A stretch of DNA of 64,000 bases from assembly GCF_014396975.1 (NCBI RefSeq), contig NZ_CP060719.1:1708001-1772000 (forward strand), read 5' to 3'. The position numbers and the translations under genes were made by a program. Source of the stretch: Thermomonas carbonis. Lineage in GTDB: Bacteria; Pseudomonadota; Gammaproteobacteria; Xanthomonadales; Xanthomonadaceae. Position 1 is the first letter of the stretch. Each line of letters begins with the position of its first letter. A model generated the notes under the pieces. It was given only the letters and a program-made list of their open reading frames with translations. It was not told the DNA's origin and ran no database searches. Below, one piece after another: positions 53,601 through 62,386 of this stretch.

Positions 53601-53686
53601 ATCGACTGGTAGATCAGTCCGGCGAAACCGGAGAGCGCGAAGATCCACAGCAGGGCATGGCCCAGGCGAGCCTTGTGTTCGCTCAT
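50621..53686 (-). CDS. Polytopic membrane protein fused to a spermidine-synthase-like domain
   Basis: 1021 aa from the ATG giving MSEHKARLGH, preceded by AAGGGGA. Residues 1-460 hold about 12-14 helices in two similar halves (GLIYQSIW/FVYEITW repeats), resembling the MFS-like part of known fused proteins. Residues ~480-680 have a SAM-methyltransferase/spermidine-synthase fold: VGVIGFGSGLTT, IDDAKAF at 607-613 and DLIVSEPSNPW at 622-632. The catalytic Asp of true aminopropyltransferases is replaced in SEPSNP. A C-terminal ~300-residue extension is unassigned. Its start overlaps the frame-restored stop of the upstream gene (ATGA). Confidence 0.85.
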   Translation of the reverse strand: MSEHKARLGHALLWIFALSGFAGLIYQSIWTQYLGLFLGHSAYAQSLVLMLFMGGMALGAWLVSRRTESLRRPLLAYAVIELVIGVLGLLFDPLYHAGTAWAYESLMQSATGNGLRWTMATVLVLPQCVLLGATFPLMSAGYMRLQPASEGRVLAGLYFANSIGAAIGALAATYLLLPKVGLPGAIMTAGLLNIAVAVAIYPISKHEGAVAATPKPAAAPRTRMRTATPLLVLTVAALTGATSFVYEITWVRMLSLALGTTIHAFEVMLAAFISGIAFGGLWLRHRADRLQSPLATAGWVQVLMGLAALASMFVYAHAFEWVGWLLRVIARTGEGYALYNLSSGLISLLVMFPAAFFAGMTLPLLTLELLRQGGGERVIGRVYATNTLGAIVGVLVAVHLLLPMLGLKLALWLAAAVDLVLGVVVLHVMAPGRSGRRPGPAVFAALVSVFALALSLWLVKFDPLMLASSVYRHGSTFLDNTRMRYYRDGKTASVALYERGEGKGLVRAISTNGKVDAALSMHPEGEIIADEYTMVMAAALPLSMRDRFDRVGVIGFGSGLTTHALLGSERIGQVDTIEIEPMMVEGAKLFGDRVSRAYEDPRSHIVIDDAKAFFASSPRRYDLIVSEPSNPWMGGTATLFSEEFYSFVPRHLEDDGIFLQWVQTYEINPALVSSVLRAMLGHFSDVQAYLSNGEDLLLIAVPKGKVPALGARLFGDAGLRDDLARLGFRDVRDLQDTFVMDRRALVAYANLHPSQANSDFFPILQLQAPATRFMKAKADLNPWHGAPWPVVPFLGGFSPRSIDQPPPGVRRPVVSDSKQKAARELRRLLVEGDARPAVDAHDPQLDYAEALRGLGMSCRLDGAPGRNAELIFALASDTVAFLDVPAQVGLWQSPAWLECPPTSPLLLQALAFVDAASRNDHARVLDVGRTMLDGPDAALVAGSAVSSKYVFGAMLFAAMASGRNADVPLLYNKYWNKLHPSLRDSETIRLLLVLAASPQANPEAPLEATNDAEIADGDRLR

Positions 53687-55601
53687 CGCACGATCCCCTT
53701 CCCGAGTTGCAGGTCCGCCATGACGTCGGTGCAACGATAAAGACGCCAGGTCACCTGGGCATCATGGGTCACCGGGTCCATGATCGTCCATGCACCTGCG
53801 GCGCGCTGTGGTTGCTCGTAGGGCAGGACGATGTAGTCGGGACGTTCGTCCGCTCCTGCTGCACAGGCCTGCTGCATCGCGGCATCACCGATGTGGCAGC
53901 GCGCGCGCTCCTCTGCTGCTCGCGCGCGATCCTTGCAAAATCGATCATCTTCCAGCAGGGATAGAGGCGATTGAGTCGTCGGCGGCCGTCCATTGCCATG
54001 TCGCGGTTGAAGACCTGTCCCGACAGCTGATGCGGGCTGAAGAAGCTCGCGCGCTGCAGGACCAGCCACGGCCCGGTCAGCGTCTCATAACCCCACAGCA
54101 CTTGTGCATCTTCCGGAATGCGCACGCCGAAGATGTCGGTACGGAAGGTCGCCCGCTCGAACGCGAGGACTTCCGGGGAGCGCAGGTCCCAGCGCACGGC
54201 GGATACCATCACGAGCGGGCACAGGACCAAGACAAACAGCAGGGTCCGTCCGCCCGTGGCCAATCGCTCCCAGAGCCGGACGCCGAGCAGCGGCAGGCCC
54301 AGGGCAAGCGGGGCGAAGACCAGCAGCCGGCGGTCGATGGCATAGAGATCCAGCCGGTAGTGCGCCATGCGGAACATGACGAACTCCGAATATGCATAGC
54401 TGGCGAACAGCAGCAGGATGCCGGCAGCCGACATCCATCCGACCAGTCGCTCCACCCGCGGCGGGCGTTCGGCCATGATGCGGGGCAGTGCGGGATAGAG
54501 CAGTGCCGGAGCGAGCCAGAGCCAGCCCCCCTGACCCCATGCGAGCGAGACCGCAAAGGCGAGCAGTAACGCCCGAGATCCGTTTTTCGCCTGCATGTCG
54601 CGATGGAGCAGGGCCGCAATCGCCGCCATCGCAAGCCAGTGTGCGAGCCAGTGGACGCGCCACAGCTGCAGACCGGCAGGCAGGATCAAGTGCAGGCCAT
54701 CGACGAGTAAAAGGGTTGAGCCCAGCCCCAGTCCAAGCCCCGCCAGCCCCGCCACGCACCACGCACCGAACGCGCCGCGCAAGGCATGCCAGCTGTAAGC
54801 CAGTACGAGCACATCCATCAACAGAAACCTGAAGTCGTCCGTCGTCCAGCGCGTGAGGAAGAGTTGTGGCGTGTTGTCGCGGAGGATGTAGAGCCAGTTT
54901 TCATCCGCCGCCTGCAGCAAACCGGCAAATGGCGGGACGCCGCCAACGGCTAGGCCCAGCAGCGGGATGCCAAACCAGGCCGCATGCAGCCACCGTCGAT
55001 CCTGCATCACCGCCCAAGGCCAGACGATCAACGCGGAGGCGATGGCTTGCAACGGGTGGAACAGCGCGGCCAGCGCCATGCATGCCGCTGCCAAGAACCA
55101 ACGCTGGCGCGCCAGCATGCCGATGCCGAGCAGGCATAGTCCTTCGGCAAGCGGGCGCGGGGTGAAGAACTGTTCGCTGTAGCCGAACATCCGGACCATG
55201 CCGTACATGGTCGGCAGGCTGAGCACGCCCAGCCAGGCCCAGTAGCGTTGTCCCCGCGGCAGCAATGCCGTGAGGCAGAACCAGCCGGCCGCCGCGAACA
55301 GGAGGTGCGCAGCAAGTGCGCCCCACATGAAGAGCGTCGCCGGATCAGTCCACGCCAGTGCTTGCGCGACCAAGCGTGGGAAGAGCGTGTATTGACTCTG
55401 TCCCCCGCCGTGGACGAACACCAGGTCGTTGCCGTAGATCTCCGGCCAGCGCCGAACCAGCGCTTGACCGAGGTACAGCACCGAATCGTGGTTGATGCCG
55501 GCGTAGCGTCGCAGCTGCAGGATCAGTATCAATCCAAGTGCAGCCGCGGCGATGGCGGTAAGGCGTGAGTGCTGCAAGCGCGGTGGAGCAGGCAGGCTCA
55601 T
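53683..55601 (-). CDS. Polytopic membrane protein, paralogue 2 (frameshifted near its end)
   Basis: About 638 aa if repaired; roughly twelve transmembrane helices. It shares with the upstream gene QRYWAWLGVL, GLQLWRVHWLAHWLAMAA and the YRLD..AIDRR stretch, so the two are tandem paralogues. An acidic first loop (GINHDSVLYLGQAL) recalls GT-C glycosyltransferases. After residue ~564 the frame turns to nonsense: a (GC)5 tract at 53899-53908 appears one unit too long. The alternative frame gives PDYIVLPYEQ and WRLYRCTDV, matching the paralogue's PDFLVLPFD and DWSLYSCSSI, and its TGA overlaps the next ATG. The open frame alone ends at 53769. Confidence 0.8.
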
Positions 55602-57523
55602 GGCGCGCGCGCGCTGCCTTGACCAGTCAAGACATCGGCTTGTTTCAAGGCTCGATTGATCGATGAGCACGAGTATAGTGACCAATCAGCCAATAGTTCG
55701 CGTCCGTTCGAGCTCATCCGACGCCACCGTCCCTCGGGTGGGAAGCTCAGGTCGAAGGGCAGCACCAGGAAATCGGGATGCAATACCTCTCCGGGACCGC
55801 AGGCGCGCGCAAGTGCAGGATCAGGAATGCTGCATCCCGCATACGTGCCGTCGCGGCTCGATAACTTGCAGCTTTCCACCGAATCAAGCAGCGGTCCTAT
55901 TCTGCCCAGCCGCCGCCTCGCCTCGCGGATGGTGCCGGGATTGAACGCGATGCCCGAGAGATGTTGTTGGTCGTAGTAGTCGGCCCGTCCAAGCACCAAC
56001 CATGTCGCCACCAAGCTCATGTCGTGCCAGTACACCTGCGCGTGTCTTGGCAGCGGCGTGGCGAACAGTTCGGGGTGGCCGGCCTGCTCGAGCACAAGTC
56101 GGCGTTGCGGGATCTGGATATCCCAGCGGAGGGCCGCAAGGGCCACCAGCGGTACCAGTCCGGCTACGGCGAGCAGAGCCCTCCCACGTCCTTCGATTCG
56201 CTGCCAAGCCATGGCTGCAGCAAACGGTAACCCGAAGGCGAGCAAGGGATACGCAAGGATGCGACGATCAATTGCGAAAGCGTCGAGCCGATAGTTGGCC
56301 AGCCTGAACGTAACCAGTTCCATAGCGATGTGTTGCACCAGCAACAGCGAAATCGCGATACCGATCAGGCTTGCCAGAACACGCAGTATGCGTGGCTGGA
56401 GTTGCGGCCCGACCCGTGGCCAAGCCCAGTAAAGCAAGGCAAACGGAACCCACGCCCAAGCAATTGCACCCCACGCCAGCAGGCCAGTGAGTGTCAGGAG
56501 CGCTGCCCGAAGGTGCGCGCGCTCGAGCAGGTCCCTTGAGATATGCAGGGCAAATGCGGCCATTGCGAGCCAGTGGGCAAGCCAGTGAACTCGCCACAAC
56601 TGCAGGCCGGTCGGCAGAATCAGGTGCAGCCCCTCCACTAACACCAGGCTGGCACCAACTCCGAGCAACAATCCGACGAGCGTCGCAAGGCAAAGTCGGC
56701 CGAAATCGTCCTGGCGGGCGTGCCAGGCGTAGGCCAGCAGCGCCGCATCGAACACCAGGTACTGATAGTCCAACCTTGGCCAGCCAGTCACGAAAAGCTG
56801 GCCGGTGATGCCCCTGAGCTCGACCCACCAACTTTGATCAACGCGCAGTAGCAGCCCGTCGAATGGGGCCAGCCCCATCAATGCGGCGCAACAAATCGGC
56901 AGGATCAGCCAGAGCGCATGGAGCCAGCGCCGATCCTGAAGCACCGCCCATGGCCAGAGAACGAGCGCCGCCGCGAGCGCCTGCAGCGGATGCAACATCC
57001 CTGCAAGTCCCAAGCAAGCAAGCGCACCCAAAATATTTCGACGCAAGCCCAAACCCAACGCCACCAACGCCAAGGCTTCGGCGAACGGCCGCGGAGTGAG
57101 AAAAGGTTCTGCGTAGCTGAAGATCACTGTGCGGCCGTACGAAGCAGGCAGACCCAACACGCCCAGCCACGCCCAGTAACGTTGCCCGCCGGGAAGCAGC
57201 GAAGACAGGCAAAACCAGCTGGCCCATGCAAAGGCGAGCAGGCCCGCAAGTCCGCCCCAGAAGAACAGCGCCGCCGGATCCAGCCAGCCCATCAGCTGGG
57301 CCAAGACCCAAGGGAAAAGCGTGTATTTGCCCTGGCTTCCGTGGGCGAAATACAGGTCGTGGTTGTAGATGTCCGGAGACAGGAGGCGCAGCGCTTCGCC
57401 CATGTAGAGGGTGGCGTCGTGGTCGATGCCCCAATAGCGATGAGTCAGCAGCAGCATGGCTAAACCCAAAAGTGCGGCCGCAAGTCCGGTTCGAGCATTT
57501 CCTGGTTTAGCGATGGGTAGCAT
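55598..57523 (-). CDS. Polytopic membrane protein, paralogue 1 (GT-C-like)
   Basis: 641 aa from the ATG giving MLPIAKPGN, chosen because it aligns with the start of paralogue 2; a GTG at 57562 would add 13 residues. About twelve helices, then a C-terminal ~120-residue soluble domain with several cysteines. The first periplasmic loop has GIDHDATLYMGEALRLL, with acidic residues in the place where GT-C transferases hold their catalytic Asp. No family is recognised with certainty. It heads a three-gene operon with ATGA overlaps, just upstream of pilB-pilC-pilD. Confidence 0.8.
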   Translation of the reverse strand: MLPIAKPGNARTGLAAALLGLAMLLLTHRYWGIDHDATLYMGEALRLLSPDIYNHDLYFAHGSQGKYTLFPWVLAQLMGWLDPAALFFWGGLAGLLAFAWASWFCLSSLLPGGQRYWAWLGVLGLPASYGRTVIFSYAEPFLTPRPFAEALALVALGLGLRRNILGALACLGLAGMLHPLQALAAALVLWPWAVLQDRRWLHALWLILPICCAALMGLAPFDGLLLRVDQSWWVELRGITGQLFVTGWPRLDYQYLVFDAALLAYAWHARQDDFGRLCLATLVGLLLGVGASLVLVEGLHLILPTGLQLWRVHWLAHWLAMAAFALHISRDLLERAHLRAALLTLTGLLAWGAIAWAWVPFALLYWAWPRVGPQLQPRILRVLASLIGIAISLLLVQHIAMELVTFRLANYRLDAFAIDRRILAYPLLAFGLPFAAAMAWQRIEGRGRALLAVAGLVPLVALAALRWDIQIPQRRLVLEQAGHPELFATPLPRHAQVYWHDMSLVATWLVLGRADYYDQQHLSGIAFNPGTIREARRRLGRIGPLLDSVESCKLSSRDGTYAGCSIPDPALARACGPGEVLHPDFLVLPFDLSFPPEGRWRRMSSNGRELLADWSLYSCSSINRALKQADVLTGQGSARAP

Positions 57524-57641
57524 TGACAGATCTTCGTTGAAGTTCAGGTGTGCGTAGGACACAAATGCCGTTTGCGTCAGGCCCTAATCGCTTTGCGTTC
57601 TAATCCTTTATTCTGTCTAGGGCAATCTTCTGGCCGCACGG

Positions 57642-58582
57642 ATGACTCGAATCGCAGTAGTACTTCCTGCTTACAACGAGGAAGAAACACTAGCAGCCAC
57701 CATCGCGGGATTTCACTCGGCTCTTCCGAGCGCAAGTATTTGGGTGGTCAACAATAGGTCTACGGATCGAACCGAGGCCATAGCCGCGGAGACTATTCGT
57801 AAGCTCAAGTGCTCGGGGGAGTAATCAACGAGGACCGCGGTGGTAAAGGCAATGCCGTGAGACGAGCTTTTATGGATGTTGACGCGGATGTGTACGTTCT
57901 CTCTGATGCTGATTTGACTTACCCGGCGATGCAGGTAGGCGAATTGCTTGCTCCGATTTTCGATGGTAGGGCCGAGATGGTGGTTGGAGATCGCCACAGC
58001 GGAGGGAACTACGCCATCGAAAACAAGCGAGCTCTCAATGGCTTCGGAAATCGCCTGGTGCGCGGGCTCGTTAACTTGCTTTTCGGCAGTAACCTTGCTG
58101 ACATCATGAGCGGCTATCGAGCTTTCAATCGTAAATTCGTCAAAAGTTATCCGATCTTGGTCGGCGGCTTTGAAATTGAAACGGATATGACACTTCACGC
58201 CTTGGACAAGCGCTTCCGCATCATGGAGGTTCCTGTCGATTATCGGGATCGGCCAGAGGGAAGTGTTTCGAAGCTCAACACGCTACGAGATGGGGCTCGT
58301 GTCCTCGCGACGATATTCAATATTCTTCGCCACTACCGGCCACTTCTATTCTTCGGCGGTATCGGCAGTGCTCTTTCTTTGCTCGGTTTGCTGGCAGGAA
58401 TTCCTGTTGTTTGGGAATGGTTGGAAACCGGCTTGATCTATCGAGTACCAATGGCGATTCTTGCGAGCGGCCTGGAAATCATTTCAGTGTTGCTGGTTGC
58501 CATTGGTCTCATCCTTGACTCGATCGCACACCAAAACAGACAGGACTATGAAAGAGATCTTTTGGCGCGAGGAAACCGCTAG
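57642..58582 (+). CDS. Glycosyltransferase family 2 (dolichol-phosphate-mannose-synthase-like), frameshifted
   Basis: About 313 aa if repaired. The first piece (57642-57824) has VVLPAYNEEETLAATI and NNRSTDRT, then hits a stop. The second (to 58582) carries on with GGKGNAVRRAF, VYVLSDADLTYPA (DXD) and MSGYRAFNRKF, plus two C-terminal membrane helices. A G5 run at 57815-57819 is one base short; a sixth G joins the frames as CSGGVINEDRGGKG. It probably moves a sugar to a polyprenyl-phosphate carrier, in keeping with the GtrA-like gene at 59412. Lower GC than the left part of the window. Confidence 0.85.
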
Positions 58583-58615
58583 TCACTCAGGGGCTGTGGT
58601 GCTGCCTCCGATGAC

Positions 58616-59401
58616 TCAGCTCGAGCCTGCTGGGGTCGTGACTCTTTTGCGCGCGAAGGCATGGAGCTCGTGGTGGAATACGGCAGGGCTGAAACGCTCT
58701 ATCCACTCGCCAATTTGCCCAAGAAAGCGTCCGGCCTCGGTGAGGTGGCTAGGGCCGCGGTGTCTGTAGACAACTGCATCGAAGCCTCGTTCTTCCAACA
58801 TGCTTGCCAGTAGCCCACGCGTGTTGGCGCGATAAAGCGTCGGAAAGACATCCTCGGATTCATGGGGTTGTCGCAGGAGTTGTCGCACCTTGTAGTGCAA
58901 CCGATCCGGGATCATCAGCGCGGCCAAGCATGAGTAATGCCAAAGGTTCGGCGTGCGGATGCAGAGAAATCCCCCTGGCTTGATGACTCGACTTAGTTCG
59001 TCAAGGCTGTCGCGCGGGTTCGGGAGATGCTCGACTACCCACTCTGTGACAACCAAGTCCACCGATTCGCTTGCCAGTGGAAGCGGTGCGTCCATCGGTG
59101 AGATCAGCCGGAATTCGTCAATGTAAGGATTTTCCGCTGCATAGCTGTCCACATCGACACCGACTACGTGCTTCGCCTTCCTCGTGAATACCTGCACGTC
59201 GCGGGCGAATCCCCGATAAAGATCCTTGTGGAATCCTCGCCCGCATCCGAAATCACAGACGATCGAATCGCGTCGCAGTAGGGACTGCACTCGTGAATAG
59301 AAGGCAACTGCACCGTCTTGGTTCGTATATCCGCCAAATTCGTGCTCGGGGTAAAGAGCCTCGAAGGCACGCGATCTATCGAAATTCCTGTCGGTCATCA
59401 T
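58616..59401 (-). CDS. SAM-dependent methyltransferase (class I)
   Basis: 261 aa from the ATG-ATG pair at 59401; a longer frame to 59461 would overlap the GtrA gene. Motif I VCDFGCGRGFH (about 48-58), an acidic VVGVDVDSYA, and VTEWVVEHLPNP then ELSRVIKPGGFLCIRTPN, the usual Methyltransf_11-type order. Target unknown; within a glycan locus it may modify a sugar or lipid carrier. Convergent with the GT2 gene. Confidence 0.82.
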   Translation of the reverse strand: MMTDRNFDRSRAFEALYPEHEFGGYTNQDGAVAFYSRVQSLLRRDSIVCDFGCGRGFHKDLYRGFARDVQVFTRKAKHVVGVDVDSYAAENPYIDEFRLISPMDAPLPLASESVDLVVTEWVVEHLPNPRDSLDELSRVIKPGGFLCIRTPNLWHYSCLAALMIPDRLHYKVRQLLRQPHESEDVFPTLYRANTRGLLASMLEERGFDAVVYRHRGPSHLTEAGRFLGQIGEWIERFSPAVFHHELHAFARKRVTTPAGSS

Positions 59402-59411
59402 GCGTGTGCGC

Positions 59412-59825
59412 TCAGGTATCACGTAGCCAGGACAAGCCGAAGCTCCATCCTCGATGGACAAGGTAGATTATTGGTGCGGACAGAACACCAACACAGGCAA
59501 CAGCGAGCGAATAGTGCATATGCATGCTCGTTACAAGCCATGAGCATGCAATCATGCCAACCGCGAGTTGGGTGGCTGTTGTCGCGACATAGCGCAAGAA
59601 CTCCGGGGTGATCGCAGTTCCCGATTGGCGAAAGGTCCAGGACCTATTTAGCAAGAAGCCAACGATGGTGACGATGAGCGAGCTAAGCGCGAGGGAGACT
59701 AGGTAGTGAAAATTGAGATAGTGGGTCAAGATTACGACGATTGCGACGTTGAGCGTGATGCCGAGAAGCCCGGTCGCAATGTAACGACAAAACTCAGCGA
59801 TCCTCGCTCTCGTTGTCACCTGCAT
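59412..59825 (-). CDS. GtrA-family membrane protein
   Basis: 137 aa with four predicted helices. FCRYIATGLLGITLNVAI at the N-terminus and FLLNRSWTFR are GtrA hallmarks. GtrA-like proteins flip or bind polyprenyl-linked sugars for surface-glycan decoration, often with a DPM1-like GT2 (the gene at 57642). The start overlaps the upstream methyltransferase by 10 bp. Confidence 0.88.
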   Translation of the reverse strand: MQVTTRARIAEFCRYIATGLLGITLNVAIVVILTHYLNFHYLVSLALSSLIVTIVGFLLNRSWTFRQSGTAITPEFLRYVATTATQLAVGMIACSWLVTSMHMHYSLAVACVGVLSAPIIYLVHRGWSFGLSWLRDT

Positions 59826-60481
59826 CTCTCAGCCTCAACAGCGTAAACAGCGGCGTTGGTGTCCCGAATCGTGTTAGGGGTCAGGCAGTCTGCTGTCAAC
59901 GCAAGAACGTTGACAAGGAAGTTTGCCGGTGCGAGCAACACAGACGCAGGCCCCAGTAGTTTCTTCGCCGCGAGCATGGGGAACATCGCCAGCCACGCTG
60001 CAGGCCCGCACAGCGGGGTTATGCGAAGTATCACGAAGCCGGCTTGCTCAAGCGTTTCGCGTAAACCATCTTGGGTCCAACGCCAATAATCGGTAGGGTG
60101 TGGGTGATATGGCCACACGCCATGAGTAGACAGAAAAAGCCTCCCGTCTCGGGTCAATACACGCCGAGTTTCTTCAAGGTATCTGGGTACTTCCCTTACA
60201 TGCTCCAGTACCTGGAACGATACGACGAAATTCATGCTCTCATTAGTCAGCGGCAATGGCTGGTCGGCCTCTATACGCAGGTCCGGTGCGCCATCAATGT
60301 CTGCGCCGATATACCGTGCGCCTGCAGAAGTGAAAATTGGCCGGTACGGCATTGTGCCGCAGCCAAAATCCAGTACGACATGCTTGTCGAGTTCATTTGC
60401 GTGGGCGAACTTCCGGACGGAGTTCTCAAGGGCGGCGGCGACCAAGCCATCAGCCTGCAGCAGATACTTCAGCATATGCAT
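59816..60481 (-). CDS. SAM-dependent methyltransferase (class I)
   Basis: 221 aa. Motif I VLDFGCGTMPYRP at 36-48, IGADIDGAPDL, and FQVLEHVREVPRYLEETRRVL; FLSTHGVWPYHPHPTDYWRWT is typical of sugar or lipid methyltransferases in glycan clusters. A hydrophobic C-terminal stretch may sit at the membrane. The start lies 32 bp inside the end of the GT4 gene. Confidence 0.82.
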   Translation of the reverse strand: MHMLKYLLQADGLVAAALENSVRKFAHANELDKHVVLDFGCGTMPYRPIFTSAGARYIGADIDGAPDLRIEADQPLPLTNESMNFVVSFQVLEHVREVPRYLEETRRVLTRDGRLFLSTHGVWPYHPHPTDYWRWTQDGLRETLEQAGFVILRITPLCGPAAWLAMFPMLAAKKLLGPASVLLAPANFLVNVLALTADCLTPNTIRDTNAAVYAVEAERCR

Positions 60482-61583
60482 CCTTCAGGCTCGAAAAATT
60501 TGCATCCCAATCGAAATGTCGGAGCGCGGTCTGTCGGCAGCGTAACCCCATTTCGAGAACGAGCTTGGGGTCAGACAGAAGGGTGACGATGGCTTTGTTG
60601 AATTCTTCTGCTTGCCGAGGACAAAGTATCAAACCATCAGCCATTTCGTTGTTCGTGTAGGCTGCGTCGTCAGTCGTGATCACGGGCAGTTGGCTCGCCA
60701 TGGCTTCCTGCATTGCCAATGTAAAGATCTCGCCAACTGCGGGAAAGGCGAACACGTCGCAAGATCGGTAAAGTTCAGCCGTCTGGGCTTGGTCCAGTGG
60801 GCCGAGCCAGTGGACGCCTTCCATCAATCCATCTTCCGGGACTGGACCGGGTCCTGCAAACACAAGGTCGAAGCTAGGGTCCTTGGCGTTCAGCAGTATC
60901 TGGACGCCTTTCTTTTCGACCAGTCTGCCCACGAACAAAATTAATGGTCGATCTAGGGGCAGGCGGAACTGTGCGCGGATCGCGGCACGCTCGCCCTCTG
61001 CTGGTGGTCGGAATCTCCGTACGTCGATGCCATTGGTTAGCCATAGGATTTTCTTTTCGTTGATGCCGCGCGATAGGAGGAAGTCGCGAACATTGCGGTT
61101 GTACGCAACGATCTTCCTCGCGCTGCCGAAGATCAGCCTGCCCGCCGTCGCATAGACAACTCTTTGCACCCACATCACGAACCTGCTTGGGTGTTCCACT
61201 ATCGCTACATGCTGCGTCAGTAGCATGGGCTTGCGAGCGACCTTCGCTAGTGCAGCAGATATCCAAGAGCTCATGTAGAAAACATCATGGATATGCACTA
61301 CATCTGCAGATCGGATCTGCCGCCAAGCATCCACAACAAAGCGCGGGGAAAATATGGGGAAAGGAATGAAGAGAGTGTCCTCGATGACATGCCATGTGGG
61401 CACCCGCAACACTTCGATGCCTTCTTTCTCGGTTTCGCGCTGTTGCTTCGATTGCCAGAGAGACGAAATTATACGAACTTCATAGCCATTCCTGATTAGC
61501 CCTTGGGCTTGTTGCTGGACGACGATTTCCAAGCCTCCAACATGTGGAAGATAATGATGGGCCACGATCAGTGTGGTTGGCAC
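60450..61583 (-). CDS. Glycosyltransferase family 4
   Basis: 377 aa. GT-B fold: YLPHVGGLEIVVQQQAQGL at the N-terminus (acceptor side), LFVGRLVEKKGVQ at 217-228 and the GT4 E-x7-E motif with Glu285 and Glu293 (VGEIFTLAMQEAM). It transfers a sugar from a nucleotide donor with retention of configuration. Part of the minus-strand glycan operon. Confidence 0.92.
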   Translation of the reverse strand: MPTTLIVAHHYLPHVGGLEIVVQQQAQGLIRNGYEVRIISSLWQSKQQRETEKEGIEVLRVPTWHVIEDTLFIPFPIFSPRFVVDAWRQIRSADVVHIHDVFYMSSWISAALAKVARKPMLLTQHVAIVEHPSRFVMWVQRVVYATAGRLIFGSARKIVAYNRNVRDFLLSRGINEKKILWLTNGIDVRRFRPPAEGERAAIRAQFRLPLDRPLILFVGRLVEKKGVQILLNAKDPSFDLVFAGPGPVPEDGLMEGVHWLGPLDQAQTAELYRSCDVFAFPAVGEIFTLAMQEAMASQLPVITTDDAAYTNNEMADGLILCPRQAEEFNKAIVTLLSDPKLVLEMGLRCRQTALRHFDWDANFSSLKDAYAEVSAAG

Positions 61584-61592
61584 AAGGCTTTC

Positions 61593-62305
61593 TCAGGGGC
61601 TGTTAGTGCGAGCAATAACCAAGAGTGACGTGCCTCCAAGAATACGAGCCGAAAGCTCCTTGTTCAGCAGGGAGAGCAGTCTACGGGGTAGCCAAAACAA
61701 ATACTCACTGGTTGTGCGAGGTATATCTGTGAGGCGGCTGATGTATTGGAATTCTGTCACTGTGTAGCCGCAATCAGACAATGTCTCAAACGCTACGGCG
61801 GCTGTATAAAAGTGCAAATGTCCGTAATGCCTGCGTGTCCACCTTTGGTGATTGATCAAGATTCCGGCGACATGCATTTCTAGCGGGATATTGAATACGA
61901 CGACGGGGGCCAATTTTTTGAGGCTTCGCAAAAACGCGAATGGATCTTCGACGTGCTCAAAAACATCCACACATAGAAGCAGATCGAAGCTCTGCCCGGA
62001 CTTCGTAAGGTCCTCTAGGTGGAAGTTCAGGCGGGGTGATGCGCGCCTGTTGGCCAGATCGATTGCAGCCGGGGCGATATCGAAACCATCGAGCTGAACG
62101 TTGTCTGGAAACAGGTCATGAAGCTTGGCTAGTATCCCCCCGCGCCGCACCCGATCTCCGCAATCGACAACGGGGAGGGGAGATTGGATTGGTTCCATAG
62201 CTCATGAATGCATCTGGCTTTCCACGCGCTATCTTCTTCGCCCCAGGTCGGATTCGATGCAAGGTATTCGCCATCTGTGTAACGGTCATTTGCGGTTTTT
62301 TGCAT
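61593..62305 (-). CDS. SAM-dependent methyltransferase, frameshifted in motif I
   Basis: About 237 aa if repaired. The N-terminal piece from the ATG at 62305 reads MQKTANDRYTDGEYLASNP and reaches SIAEIGCGAGG, then stops. The other frame continues GILAKLHDLFPD and carries on to VDVFEHVEDPF and IARTNSP. Adding one base to the C6 run at 62136-62141 (G6 on the coding strand) joins them exactly inside the SAM-binding glycine loop. A longer-looking start on the second frame (62198) is only a fragment. Lies 10 bp upstream of the GT4 gene. Confidence 0.82.
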
Positions 62306-62386
62306 TTCTTCGCCTGCAATTGATGTCCACCCTCGGTGAGGATACGTGTCTGGTTCGCTTCGCCTGCTGTTAGGCCAGTCGTAAGC

